64,000 bases of DNA from Streptomyces iconiensis (GCF_028657195.3 NZ_JANCPR020000029.1:60389-124388); one strand, 5' to 3'. Numbered from the stretch's first letter, positions 51,699 through 60,494 are shown. Made by a program: numbers and translations. The notes: generated by a model from the letters alone, not told the origin.

Positions 51699-52322
51699 AT
51701 GGCGGTCCAAGGTCAGCAGCACCGGAGTCCGGGTTTGCGACTCCTCTCCCTCCGCCGGCAGAAGGCACGCGTGACCAGCGAGGGCAGGAGCGCGGCAATG
51801 GCCACCACGGCTCCGGCCCGCGTCCTCGCCGGCGTACGCCTTCTGACAGGCTTCGTCTTTCTGTGGGCGTTCTTCGACAAGACCTTCGGCTGGGGCTACG
51901 CCACACCTTCGGGCCAAGGCTGGGTCCAGGGCGGCTCCCCTACGAAGGGATTCCTCAGCGGAGTCACAGTCGGGCCGATGGAATCCACGTTCCACAACTG
52001 GGCCGGTAACGGCTGGGTCGACTCGCTGTTCATGCTGGGGCTCCTCGGGATCGGCATCGCGCTGGCCGGAGGCATCCTGCTGCGCCTCTCTGCCGTCGCC
52101 GGCACGTTCATGATGGCGCTGATGTGGATCGCGGAGTGGCCGCCGGCCAAGCACCTGTCGGACGGTTCGCCGAGCATGTCGACGAACCCGTTCGCCGACT
52201 ACCACCTGGTGTACGCGGCGGTGCTCGTCCTCCTGGCAGTGCTGTACGCGGGCCGCGCGTGGGGGCTCGGCGCCTGGTGGGAGCGGCTTCCGTTCATACG
52301 CCGGCACCGCTGGCTGCTGTGA
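51699..52322 (+). CDS. DoxX/TQO-small-subunit-like membrane protein
   Basis: 207 residues from ATG 51,699. After a basic N-terminus come four hydrophobic helices: VLAGVRLLTGFVFLWAFFDK, SLFMLGLLGIGIALAGGILL, AGTFMMALMWIAEWPPA and YHLVYAAVLVLLAVLYAG. The FFDK charge pair after helix 1 and the long extracytoplasmic loop (GWGYATPSGQGWVQGGSPTK) fit the DoxX/DoxD family, which includes the thiosulfate:quinone oxidoreductase small subunit. It probably works with quinone or thiol redox stress in the membrane. Confidence 0.78.
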   Translation: MAVQGQQHRSPGLRLLSLRRQKARVTSEGRSAAMATTAPARVLAGVRLLTGFVFLWAFFDKTFGWGYATPSGQGWVQGGSPTKGFLSGVTVGPMESTFHNWAGNGWVDSLFMLGLLGIGIALAGGILLRLSAVAGTFMMALMWIAEWPPAKHLSDGSPSMSTNPFADYHLVYAAVLVLLAVLYAGRAWGLGAWWERLPFIRRHRWLL

Positions 52323-52332
52323 CCTGGCGACG

Positions 52333-52376
52333 AGTGGCCCTGTCCCCCGCACGGCGCGAGGGACGGGGCCACTTTT
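52333..52376 (+). terminator. Hairpin with T-tract after the DoxX-like gene
   Basis: Arms AGTGGCCCTGTCCC and GGGACGGGGCCACT (one G-U pair) end in TTTT, 11 bp beyond the stop codon: a canonical intrinsic terminator. Confidence 0.65.
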
Positions 52377-52501
52377 CCGTACAGTCCGGGGGCCGCCCGG
52401 TCTTTGTGGCAGGACGACCGTCGTGGGGCACGGGCACGGAGGACCACTGTGTGAACGGCATGGCTGACGCGCCGTCTTCGCGCTACGGGCCCTCCGCCTC
52501 A

Positions 52502-52535
52502 AGCCGTTCGGCCCACCGTCCTGGTCACTCGGCCC
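52502..52535. promoter_or_regulatory. Paired dyad boxes upstream of USP
   Basis: A copy with right half CGGCCC and spacer TT at 52,507-52,508 (left AGCCG) and TGGTCA-CT-CGGCCC have centres 21 bp apart, ending 62 bp before the USP start. Confidence 0.5.
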
Positions 52536-52597
52536 TGCCCCGGTTCCCTGCGCACCTCGACGCTGGGCAACACAGGCAGGCTTGAAAGGAGCGCCAC

Positions 52598-53524
52598 ATG
52601 ACACGGGTGGTTGTCGTCGGTACGGACGGTTCCGCTGCCAGTCTGGCGGCGGTGGAGTGGGCGGCGCGCACGGCACGGGCCCATGAGCTGCCCCTGCGAG
52701 TGGCGCATGTCGCGCCTCGCCCAACGGCCGAGCGATCCTCTGGCGACCGCGAGGACCCGCTGTCCGGGCACGCCGCGCGCGAACGGATGCTCCGGGCTGT
52801 CTGCGTACGACTCTCCGCCGAGCACCCTGAACTCCCGTTGTCCTGGGACATCATGACGGGCGACGACGTGGCCGGATGCCTGGCGTGGTCCACAGCGGGG
52901 TCCGAACTGCTCGTTCTCGGTGCCCGCGGGGAAGGCGGATTCGACGGCCTGCTGCTCGGGTCGACCGCCATCTGCGTACTGCGCGAGGCGTCCTGCCCCG
53001 TAGCGCTCGTACGGTCGGCGACGGCGGGTGAGCCGTCGGCCGGGCGCCGGACTCGCCCAGCGGAGGTCGTGTTGGCGCTGGACGCCCGCGAGCCGGATCA
53101 CGAGGCCACAGCGTATGCCTTCGGGGAAGCGGCCCTGCGCGCCGTCCAGTTACGCGCGGTCCACGCCTGGGACCTCGCTCCGCATCACGACCCGTGGCAA
53201 CCGTACGGCCCGGCCGAGGCGGATCGGAGCCGCTGGGAAACGGAGGAAGTCGTGGCGCTCAGCGCGGCGTTGCGCCCCTGGGGGGCGAAGTACCCGGATG
53301 TGCGGCTCATACCCGACGTACGGCGGCTGAGCCCGGCCGCGGCGCTGGTGCGCGCCTCTGCCGGCGCGGAGCTACTGGTGGCCGGGATCGGCCCGGGGCC
53401 GCACGGTCCTGTGACCGACGCGCTCGCCCATCACGCCCGCTGCACTGTCGTGTTCGTCCCGTCCGCTCGGCGGCACGTCAACGGGGCAGCACCAAGTGGG
53501 CCGTCTCGCCGGGTGCGACAGTGA
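52598..53524 (+). CDS. Universal stress protein, two tandem USP domains
   Basis: 308 residues from ATG 52,598 behind AAAGGAG. Domain 1 begins VVVVGTDGSAASLAAVEWAA and has LLVLGARGEGGFDGLLLGS. Domain 2 begins VVLALDAREPDHEATAYAFG and has a reduced, probably non-binding second loop (LLVAGIGPGPHGPVTDAL). It is convergent with, and overlaps by 47 bp, the GH65 remnant. Confidence 0.88.
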   Translation: MTRVVVVGTDGSAASLAAVEWAARTARAHELPLRVAHVAPRPTAERSSGDREDPLSGHAARERMLRAVCVRLSAEHPELPLSWDIMTGDDVAGCLAWSTAGSELLVLGARGEGGFDGLLLGSTAICVLREASCPVALVRSATAGEPSAGRRTRPAEVVLALDAREPDHEATAYAFGEAALRAVQLRAVHAWDLAPHHDPWQPYGPAEADRSRWETEEVVALSAALRPWGAKYPDVRLIPDVRRLSPAAALVRASAGAELLVAGIGPGPHGPVTDALAHHARCTVVFVPSARRHVNGAAPSGPSRRVRQ

Positions 53525-54173
53525 CCGTTCGTTCATGAAGGCCGAAGCGCAGCGGGGCGCTCGCGGTGACGGGCAGCGAGACATCGAGGGTGTCCGCCGT
53601 GACACGCATGCCGATCCCCCGGTACTCCCGGAAGCGGACGGAGAACCCGTACTCGCACAGTTGCGGAAGCGGCGCCGGATCCCGGTGCAGCGTGCCCTCC
53701 CGGATCTCCAGCCCGGGCAGGCCGCGCTGGACGAGGTCGAGGGTGCCGGCCATGGCGCCGAGGTGGACGCCCTCCGGTGTGGTGCCGCCCTGAATGTCGC
53801 CACACGTTGTAGGCGACGGCCGAGCCGACGTGACGCTGAAGACGTGAGCTGTCGGGGAGCCGGCGTCCGGACCGGGGGTTGAGAGGCAGGGACTGCGTCT
53901 CCTCGCAGCCGTCGCTGCCGCTCTGCCACGGGTACATCGCACCGCGCAGCCCCACCTCCCCCGCTGCCCGGCAGGCGGCCGACAGCCTCCTGTGCCGGTA
54001 CGTCAACAGGGCCCGGGGCCGCCACGTATGTCCCCGGGTAGTGAGGCGGGCCGGCGTCCGTCTCAGGTGCCGCACCCCGGGTGGCAAAGTAACCGTTGCC
54101 CAGAGTGCAGAGTGCCTCGCAGCGGCTCCTCGGCGGGGTCGTACCCTTCGTACTCCCAGGTCCGGTCGGACAC
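53478..54173 (-). pseudogene. GH65 glycoside phosphorylase with a large internal deletion
   Basis: From GTG 54,173 the protein starts like trehalose/kojibiose phosphorylases (VSDRTWEYEGYDPAEEPL). It shifts frame to LCTLGNGYFATRGAAPETDA and HYPGTYVAAPG, then jumps directly to RALLTYRHRRLSAACRAA, GAMYPWQSGSDGCEETQSLP and AVAYNVW. A further shift leads to GVHLGAMAGTLDLVQRGLPG and the beta-sandwich tail ending ETAHLVLPR. Family members are ~780 residues; about 550 are gone. It starts 3 bp after the HAD gene, the usual partner for phosphorolysis products. Confidence 0.75.
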
Positions 54174-54176
54174 GGT

Positions 54177-54962
54177 TCAGTCCTCTTCCGGTGTGCCGTC
54201 GAGCAGTTCGGCGAGGTCGCGCACCACCAGGTCAGCGCCGTGGGCCCGTAGGTCTGAACTGCTGATGGGCCCCGCCGTCCGGTCCACGCCGACGACCGGC
54301 CGAAAGCCGCCGCGGCGCCCGGCCTCGACGCCGGCGAGGGCGTCCTCGACCACGGCTGACCGTTCCGGGGGCACGCCCAGGCGGGAGGCCGCCTCCAGGA
54401 AGAGTGCCGGGTCGGGCTTGCCTGGAAGGTGCAGCAGGGCGGCTTCGCCGCCGTCGACCACCGTACCCAGTAGTCCCATCAGACCAGCGGTGGTGAGCAG
54501 TTCGCGGGCATGGCGGGAGGCCGACACCGCGGCGCAGGGGATCTCCGACCGGGCCAAGGCCCGCAACAGGCGCGGGGTTCCCGGCCACACCTCGACGCCG
54601 TGGGTGCGCAGGCGATCGACGAGGAGTTCTTCTTTGCGTGCGGCGATCGCCGCCACGGTCCGGTCGCCAGGTGGGTCGTCCGGCATACCCGCAGGCAGTT
54701 CGATGCCGCGTGAGGCCAGGAACGCCGCCGCGCCGTCGAGCCGCGACTTGCCGTCTACCCGGAGACGGTAGTCGTCCGCCGAAAAGGGCCTGAAAGGGAC
54801 TGCGGGGGTGTCGCCGGGCGGCCCGGCTGCCTGGAGGAAGGCATCGAATGCCTCCTTCCACGCGGAGGCGTGCACCCGCGCCGAGTCCAGCAGGACCCCG
54901 TCGGTGTCGAACACGACGGCGCGTACCTCGCTCAACGGTCCCCTCACGAGGTCCAGGTCCAT
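54177..54962 (-). CDS. HAD hydrolase, beta-phosphoglucomutase-like
   Basis: 261 residues from ATG 54,962, overlapping the phosphoketolase stop by 19 bp. VVFDTDGVLLDSARVHASAW is HAD motif I with nucleophile and acid/base Asp. VSASRHARELL is motif II, GKPDPALFLEAASRLG motif III and VVEDALAGVEAG motif IV. The helical cap (DDYRLRVDGKSRLDGAAAFL) carries the substrate Lys/Arg pattern of beta-PGM. It likely turns beta-glucose-1-P into glucose-6-P, fitting the adjacent GH65 gene, though that gene is now broken. Confidence 0.85.
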   Translation of the reverse strand: MDLDLVRGPLSEVRAVVFDTDGVLLDSARVHASAWKEAFDAFLQAAGPPGDTPAVPFRPFSADDYRLRVDGKSRLDGAAAFLASRGIELPAGMPDDPPGDRTVAAIAARKEELLVDRLRTHGVEVWPGTPRLLRALARSEIPCAAVSASRHARELLTTAGLMGLLGTVVDGGEAALLHLPGKPDPALFLEAASRLGVPPERSAVVEDALAGVEAGRRGGFRPVVGVDRTAGPISSSDLRAHGADLVVRDLAELLDGTPEED

Positions 54963-57355
54963 TCGGCGACCTCGGGCAGGTCCGTGCCGTGTTCGCGTAT
55001 CCAGGCGTGATGGCGGGTGCGTACGTCCTCCATGGCCTGCCGTACGGGCGCGGCCCTCCCTGCCAGGACCGGCACCCGGTCGATCACGTCCATCACCAGC
55101 CTGTACCGGTCCAGATCGTTGCGCACGACCATGTCGAACGGGGTGGTCGTGGTGCCCGACTCCTTGTAGCCCCGCACATGCAGGTGCGGGTGGACGGTAC
55201 GGCGGTAGGCGAGGCGGTGGAGGAGCCACGGGTAGCCGTGGTACGCGAAGATCACCGGCTTGTCGCGCGTGAAGAGGGCGTCGAACTCCAGCTCCGACAT
55301 GCCGTGCGGGTGTTCCTCGCGTGGCTGCATCCTGGCGATGTCGATGACGTTGACGACCCGCACGGCCAGGTCCGGCAGATGCTCCCGCAGCAGTTGGGCG
55401 GCGGCCATCACCTCCTGGGTCGGCACGTCCCCGGCCGCCGCCAGCACCACGTCCGGCTCCGTCCCGGTCTCCGCCGTCCCGGCCCACTCCCAGATGCCCG
55501 CGCCGCGCGCGCAGTGGAGACGTGCCTGGTCCATGGACAGCCAGTCGAAACAGGGTTGCTTGCCGGCCACGATCACATTGACGTAGTCCCGGCTGCGCAG
55601 GGCGTGATCGGCCACCGAGAGCAACGTGTTGGCGTCCGGCGGGAAGTAGACCCGCACCACATCGGGGCTCTTGTTGAGGACATGGTCGGGAAAGCCCGGG
55701 TCCTGGTGGGAGAAGCCGTTGTGGTCCTGACGCCATACGTGCGAGGTCAACAGGTAGTTGAGCGAGGGGACGGGACGGCGCCAGGCGAGCGAACGGGAGA
55801 TCTTCAGCCACTTGATGTGCTGGTTGACCATCGAGTCGACGATGTGGATGAACGCCTCGTAGCAGGAGAAGACCCCGTGCCGGCCGGTGAGAAGGTAGCC
55901 CTCCAGCCAGCCCTGGCAGAGGTGTTCGGACAGGACCTCCATCACCCGTCCGTCGCGGGCCAGGTGTTCGTCCACGGGCAGAGTCCCGGCCTGCCATGCC
56001 TTGCCTGTCGCCTGGAAGAGGTCCTGGAGCCGGTTCGAGGCGGTCTCGTCGGGGCCCACGACGCGGAAGTCCCGCCGCTCCGCGGTGTCCCGCATCACCC
56101 GTTCCAGCAGACCGCCGAGCACTCGCATGGGTTCGTGCATGGTTCCGCCCGGTTTGTCGACAGCGACGGCGAACCGCTCCAACGGCGGCACGGGCAGGTC
56201 CCGTACGAGCAGCCCGCCGTTGGCGTGCGGGCTGGCGCCGAGCCGCAACTCACCGTCGGGGACGCACTCCAGGACCTGGGCGCTCGGTGCGCCATCCGTG
56301 TCGAACAGCTCCTCCGGGCGGTACGAGCGCAGCCAGCGCTCCAGCTCGCGCAGGTGCCCCGGATCCTCTCTGACCCGTGCGAGCGGCACCTGATGGGATC
56401 GCCACGTGCCCTCGACCGGAAGGTCGTCGACCTCGACTGGACCTGTCCAGCCCTTGGGCGTGCGCAACACGATCATGGGCCAGGCGGCCCGCTCCTGGCA
56501 GCCGTCCTCGCGGGCCGCGCGCTGGATCGCGGCGATGTGGTCGAAGGCGAGGTCCATCGCGCGGGCCATGGAACGGTGCACCGCACGCGGATCGTCGCCC
56601 GTGACGTGCAGGGGCTCGTGCCCGTATCCGCGCAGCAGCTCGTCGAGTTCGGCCTCGGGGAGACGGGCGAGCACTGCGGGGTTGGCGATCTTGTAGCCGT
56701 TCAGGTGCAGGATCGGCAGCACCGCGCCGTCGTGCACCGGGTCGAGGAACTTCGTCGAGTGCCAGGAGGCCGCCAGCGGTCCCGTCTCGGCCTCCCCGTC
56801 CCCGACCACGCAGGCCACCACCAGGTCCGGGTTGTCGAATGCGGCCCCGTACGCGTGAGCCAGCGAATAGCCCAGCTCGCCGCCCTCGTGGATCGAACCC
56901 GGCGTCTCGGGCGCCACATGGCTGGGCACCCCGCCGGGAAAGGAGAACTGCCGGAAGAGCCTCCCCATACCGGCCGCGTCCCTGCTCACGTCCGGGTAGG
57001 TCTCGCCGTACGTGCCTTCCAGCCAGGAGTTGGCGAGCACCGCCGGGCCTCCGTGTCCCGGGCCCCAGACGCACAGGGCCTGGTGCGCACGGGCGCGGAC
57101 GACACGGTTGAGGTGCGTGTGAACGAGGTTGAGCCCGGGGGACGTGCCCCAGTGGCCGAGAAGCCGCGGCTTGATGTGCTCGGGACGCAGCGGCTCGGTC
57201 AGCAACGGGTTGGCAAGGAGATAGATCTGACCGACAGCCAGGTAGTTCGCGGCCCGCCAGTGGGCGTCCAGCGTACGCAGCTCCTCCTCGGTCACAGACG
57301 CGGGTTCGGTGACCGCGAGGGCACCGCCATGGGTCGTACCGGACGTCTCCTGCAC
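54944..57355 (-). CDS. xfp: Xylulose-5-phosphate/fructose-6-phosphate phosphoketolase
   Basis: 803 residues, full length. The thiamine-diphosphate site shows GDGEAETGPLAASWHSTKFL. N-terminal LLGHWGTSPGLNLVHTHLNR and GPGHGGPAVLANSWLEGTY are family hallmarks, as are the C-terminal FAYHGYPWLLHRLAYRR and GYKESGTTTTPFDMVV. It splits X5P or F6P with phosphate to give acetyl phosphate plus G3P or E4P. It therefore feeds G3P to the island GAPDH and acetyl phosphate to ATP or acetyl-CoA. It sits 30 bp downstream of a USP and overlaps the HAD gene, giving an operon USP-xfp-HAD-(GH65). Confidence 0.95.
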   Translation of the reverse strand: MQETSGTTHGGALAVTEPASVTEEELRTLDAHWRAANYLAVGQIYLLANPLLTEPLRPEHIKPRLLGHWGTSPGLNLVHTHLNRVVRARAHQALCVWGPGHGGPAVLANSWLEGTYGETYPDVSRDAAGMGRLFRQFSFPGGVPSHVAPETPGSIHEGGELGYSLAHAYGAAFDNPDLVVACVVGDGEAETGPLAASWHSTKFLDPVHDGAVLPILHLNGYKIANPAVLARLPEAELDELLRGYGHEPLHVTGDDPRAVHRSMARAMDLAFDHIAAIQRAAREDGCQERAAWPMIVLRTPKGWTGPVEVDDLPVEGTWRSHQVPLARVREDPGHLRELERWLRSYRPEELFDTDGAPSAQVLECVPDGELRLGASPHANGGLLVRDLPVPPLERFAVAVDKPGGTMHEPMRVLGGLLERVMRDTAERRDFRVVGPDETASNRLQDLFQATGKAWQAGTLPVDEHLARDGRVMEVLSEHLCQGWLEGYLLTGRHGVFSCYEAFIHIVDSMVNQHIKWLKISRSLAWRRPVPSLNYLLTSHVWRQDHNGFSHQDPGFPDHVLNKSPDVVRVYFPPDANTLLSVADHALRSRDYVNVIVAGKQPCFDWLSMDQARLHCARGAGIWEWAGTAETGTEPDVVLAAAGDVPTQEVMAAAQLLREHLPDLAVRVVNVIDIARMQPREEHPHGMSELEFDALFTRDKPVIFAYHGYPWLLHRLAYRRTVHPHLHVRGYKESGTTTTPFDMVVRNDLDRYRLVMDVIDRVPVLAGRAAPVRQAMEDVRTRHHAWIREHGTDLPEVAEWTWTS

Positions 57356-57385
57356 GGCTTTCCTCCATGAGTGTTGAGAGAGGAC

Positions 57386-58216
57386 TCAGATGTGTTCGGG
57401 CACGACGGCGACCGGGCACGCGGCGTGGTGGAGCAGGGTGTGACCGACCATGCCGAGCTGGCGCCCGAAGTGTCCCTGACGGCGATGCGCTCCGACGATC
57501 ATCAGGTCGGAGTCGGCTGAGGCATCCAGCAGAACCTTGCGCGCCGTGCCCTCGACGGCGTCCTGGTGCACGGTGACGCCGGGGTGCTTGCGCATCCAGT
57601 CGCGCAGTGCGGCATCCAGTACGCTCCACGCCTGGTTCTGGTGCGCGGCGGCTGGGTGCCCGCCGACCAGCGGAAGATCCCCCACCTCCTGCGTGGGGCA
57701 GCGCCAGGCACGCAGGGCCCGCAGCTCGCCGCCGCGTTCCTCCGCCTCGCGGAAGGCGAACCGCACCGCTGCCGAATCCTGCTCCATACCCACTCCGAGC
57801 GTGATCCGGTGGAAGGTGCCCTGTCGGTGGGGCTCATCGCCGCGCACCACGATCACAGGACAGTCGGCTCGCTGGGCCAGCTCCAGACTGACCGAGCCGA
57901 GCAGCAGCCCGCGTATCTCCCCCCGCCCCCGGGAACCGGTCACCACAGCGAGGGCGTTACGCGCCCCGTCGAGCAGCGCCGCCGCAGGTTCCGCGGCGAC
58001 AGCCTCACTCCTCACGTCGAGCCCGTTCCCGCGCAGACGCGCACGCTCGGCCGCCGGGGCGAGGATGTGCTCCCCCGCCTCCTGATCCCCGCCTTCTCGC
58101 GCGTGGATCACGCGCAACGCGACGCCTCGGCGGATCGCCTCGTCAACTGCCCAGTCCAGCGCATGCAGGCTCGGCTCGGAACCGTCCACCCCGACAGCCA
58201 GGGGAAGTTCCTCCAT
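57386..58216 (-). CDS. Universal stress protein, two tandem USP domains
   Basis: 276 residues from ATG 58,216. Domain 1 begins LAVGVDGSEPSLHALDWAVD and has LAVVTGSRGRGEIRGLLLGS. Domain 2 begins ITLGVGMEQDSAAVRFAFRE and has LMIVGAHRRQGHFGRQLGMV, ending LLHHAACPVAVVPEHI. It is the first gene of the phosphoketolase operon and is divergent from a CBS-BON gene, with three phased boxes between. Confidence 0.9.
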   Translation of the reverse strand: MEELPLAVGVDGSEPSLHALDWAVDEAIRRGVALRVIHAREGGDQEAGEHILAPAAERARLRGNGLDVRSEAVAAEPAAALLDGARNALAVVTGSRGRGEIRGLLLGSVSLELAQRADCPVIVVRGDEPHRQGTFHRITLGVGMEQDSAAVRFAFREAEERGGELRALRAWRCPTQEVGDLPLVGGHPAAAHQNQAWSVLDAALRDWMRKHPGVTVHQDAVEGTARKVLLDASADSDLMIVGAHRRQGHFGRQLGMVGHTLLHHAACPVAVVPEHI

Positions 58217-58299
58217 CACGCTCGCCACCTCTCGTAGACCGAACTCCGGCGTTGGTGCCTTCCTCCGGCACCGTCGCACCTGTGGGGGGTGGGCTGGAG

Positions 58300-58357
58300 G
58301 GGCGTTTCGGCCTCCCCGCGAGAGCCGGTTGGTCCCTCGCACGGCACCGTCCGGCCC
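58300..58357. promoter_or_regulatory. Three phased dyad boxes between divergent USP-xfp operon and CBS gene
   Basis: GGGCGT-TT-CGGCCT, GAGCCG-GT-TGGTCC and GCACCG-TC-CGGCCC have centres at 58,306.5, 58,328.5 and 58,350.5, again exactly 22 bp apart. They end 71 bp before the CBS gene and begin 83 bp before the USP gene. Confidence 0.65.
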
Positions 58358-58428
58358 TGGGGGCGCTGATCGCGCACATCGACGCTGAGAGGGAAAGGTC
58401 CCGCTCCCCATCCCAAGAGGTGAGTTCC

Positions 58429-59181
58429 GTGAAGCACCGCAGGATCGAGAACGTCATGACACGCGAGGTCGTTCAGGTGGACGCCCGGGCGCCGTTCAAG
58501 CGCGTGGCCGGCCTGCTCGCGGAGCACCGCATCAGCGGGCTGCCCGTGACGGACGCGGCGGGGCGTGTCCTCGGGGTTGTCTCGGAGGCCGACCTGCTCA
58601 CCCGGCAGTCCAGGCAGGAGGACCTGCGGCGTACCGACACGCGGCAACACAACGCCCCGGCGTGGCTGCGGCAGCTGATACGGGGCCGCGCGGGGTGGCG
58701 TGAGGCCGCCCGGGCCCACGCGGCGACCGCGGGCGAGCTCATGTCGGCGCCGGCGGTGACCGTACGGCCCGAGGACACCGTCACCGATGCTGCGCGGACG
58801 ATGACACGGCACGGTGTGAAACGCCTGCCGGTGGTCGGGGAGGACGGGCGGCTGGTTGGGATCGTCACCCGGCACGACCTGCTGCGCGTTTTTCTCCGCA
58901 GGGATGCGGAGATCGGCGCCGAGGTCGCCAACGAGGTACTGGCCGGGACCCTGTGGCTGGCCAGGAACGCCCTCGACATCACCGTCCAGAACGGAGTGGT
59001 GACTCTGAAGGGCCAGTTGGAGCGCCGAAGTGAGATCCCCATCGCCCTGCGCATGACCGAGCGCATCGACGGCGTCGTCTCGGTGGTCCACAAGCTCACC
59101 TACCGCCTCGACGACGCACACATCCCGCCCGTCGGCCAGGGATTGCGAGCCGCCGACGAGGCGTGGATGCACCGACTGTGA
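58429..59181 (+). CDS. CBS-CBS-BON domain protein
   Basis: 250 residues from GTG 58,429 (AAGAGG upstream). The first CBS motif is VMTREVVQVDARAPFKRVAG to LGVVSEADLL. The second, after a ~50-residue linker, is LMSAPAVTVRPEDTVTDAAR to LVGIVTRHDLLRVFLRRD. The C-terminal BON domain has ITVQNGVVTLKGQLERRSEI and GVVSVVHKLTY. CBS pairs bind adenine nucleotides and sense energy charge; BON domains bind membranes or phospholipids. DosR regulons contain CBS proteins of unknown role. It heads a run of four same-strand genes ending with the response regulator. Confidence 0.85.
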   Translation: MKHRRIENVMTREVVQVDARAPFKRVAGLLAEHRISGLPVTDAAGRVLGVVSEADLLTRQSRQEDLRRTDTRQHNAPAWLRQLIRGRAGWREAARAHAATAGELMSAPAVTVRPEDTVTDAARTMTRHGVKRLPVVGEDGRLVGIVTRHDLLRVFLRRDAEIGAEVANEVLAGTLWLARNALDITVQNGVVTLKGQLERRSEIPIALRMTERIDGVVSVVHKLTYRLDDAHIPPVGQGLRAADEAWMHRL

Positions 59182-59201
59182 GATCAGGAAAGGACAGCAT
59201 C

Positions 59202-59663
59202 ATGATCACCAAGACCCGGCTTCTCGGCTCGCTCCCCGCAGGGCACGGGGAGGAACTGCTGCGCCTGTCGCGGGAAGTCTCCTTTCCACCCGGCACCCAA
59301 CTTTTCCGGGAAGGCGAGACCGCCGACCGCTTCTGGGTGCTGCGCAGCGGAAGCGTGGCCCTCGAAGCGCATGTGCCAGGCCGGCGCGAACAGGTCCTGG
59401 AGACGCTGGGCAACGGCGAACTCCTGGGCTGGTCCTGGATGTTCAAGCCCTACCAGTGGCACCTCGGCGCGCGGGCCGTGACGCGCGTGCACGCCTACGA
59501 GTTCGACGCCGCCGCCGTACGCGAACTCTGCGCGCGAGACCTCCTCCTCGGCAGCGCCTTCACCCTCTTCGTCGCCCGGACCATCGCCCGCAGGCTCCAG
59601 GCGGCACGCATCCGCCTCCTGGACCTCCCCGGACCGCCGGATCAGCCGGGTCCGCGCCCATAG
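59202..59663 (+). CDS. Cyclic-nucleotide-binding-domain protein without DNA-binding domain
   Basis: 153 residues from ATG 59,202. A Crp-type beta-barrel is visible: EVSFPPGTQLFREGETADRF, RSGSVALEAHV, LGNGELLGWSWMF, then a C-helix (LFVARTIARRLQAARIRLLD). The helix-turn-helix of Crp/Fnr regulators is absent. The phosphate-binding cassette GELLGWSWM differs from the cAMP-type GELAL pattern, so the ligand is unclear. It lies 20 bp after the first CBS-BON gene and may act as a small-molecule sensor for its neighbours. Confidence 0.75.
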   Translation: MITKTRLLGSLPAGHGEELLRLSREVSFPPGTQLFREGETADRFWVLRSGSVALEAHVPGRREQVLETLGNGELLGWSWMFKPYQWHLGARAVTRVHAYEFDAAAVRELCARDLLLGSAFTLFVARTIARRLQAARIRLLDLPGPPDQPGPRP

Positions 59664-59714
59664 CCGGTCTCGGCACCCGAGAACCCGTACACGCACCAGC
59701 GCTTGGAGAAAGAG

Positions 59715-60377
59715 ATGCCCAATGTCCCGCACACCGTGAGCGATGTGATGACCCATACCGTCGTCGCCGTCGGCCGCCAGGCCGGCTTCAAGGAAATCGT
59801 CAAGATCATGGAGCAGTGGAAGGTCAGCGCCCTTCCCGTCCTGGAGGGCGAAGGGCGCGTCATCGGCGTGGTCTCCGAAGCCGACCTGCTGCCCAAGGAG
59901 GAGTTCCGTGACGCCGTTCCCTCCCCCGACGGTGGAACACGCCACGTCACTGACCTGGCGAAGGCCGGGGCCTCGACCGCCGAGGAGCTGATGAGCACCC
60001 CGGTGGTCACCGTCCGCGCCGACGCGACGCTCGCGGAAGCCGCCCGCATCATGGCTCGCAGGCAGGTCAAACGCCTACCGGTCACGGGACCCGACGGCCT
60101 GCTGGAGGGCGTGATCAGCCGGAGCGACCTGCTGAAGGTCTTCCTGCGGTCGGATGACGACCTCGCCGAGGAGGTGAGCCGGAAGCTCCGGGAACTCTTC
60201 CCCGCACCCGTCGCACCGCTGGAGGTCACCGCCTCCGAGGGCATCGTCACAGTCACCGGTACGGTGCGCGACTCCATGCTCGCCCCTCTCGCCACGCATC
60301 TCGTCCGAGGCGTCGAAGGAGTGGTCGGGGTCGACTGCCGCTTGAACACCTCCGGCCGCCCAGCGAACGCCGGTTGA
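59715..60377 (+). CDS. CBS-CBS-BON domain protein
   Basis: 220 residues from ATG 59,715 (GGAGAAAGAG upstream). CBS 1: VSDVMTHTVVAVGRQAGFKE to VIGVVSEADLLPKEE. CBS 2: LMSTPVVTVRADATLAEAAR to LEGVISRSDLLKVFLRSDDD. BON: VTASEGIVTVTGTVRDSML and VEGVVGVDCRLNT. It is shorter than its paralogue at 58.4 kb, with a shorter linker. It is probably in the same operon, 51 bp after the cyclic-nucleotide-domain gene. Confidence 0.85.
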   Translation: MPNVPHTVSDVMTHTVVAVGRQAGFKEIVKIMEQWKVSALPVLEGEGRVIGVVSEADLLPKEEFRDAVPSPDGGTRHVTDLAKAGASTAEELMSTPVVTVRADATLAEAARIMARRQVKRLPVTGPDGLLEGVISRSDLLKVFLRSDDDLAEEVSRKLRELFPAPVAPLEVTASEGIVTVTGTVRDSMLAPLATHLVRGVEGVVGVDCRLNTSGRPANAG

Positions 60378-60494
60378 CTCCTCCAGCGGAAGTCGACCAC
60401 GGCCCGAATGGTGTGTCTGTCCGGCCGGTTGCGCCCAACACCCGCGCGGCGGAGGCTGACCGGACAGCGCAGTTCCACCGCCTTAAGGAGGCAC

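Noticed and set aside
54848..57370. 840-codon plus-strand frame opposite the phosphoketolase gene
   Set aside because: Shadow of xfp; no recognisable motif.
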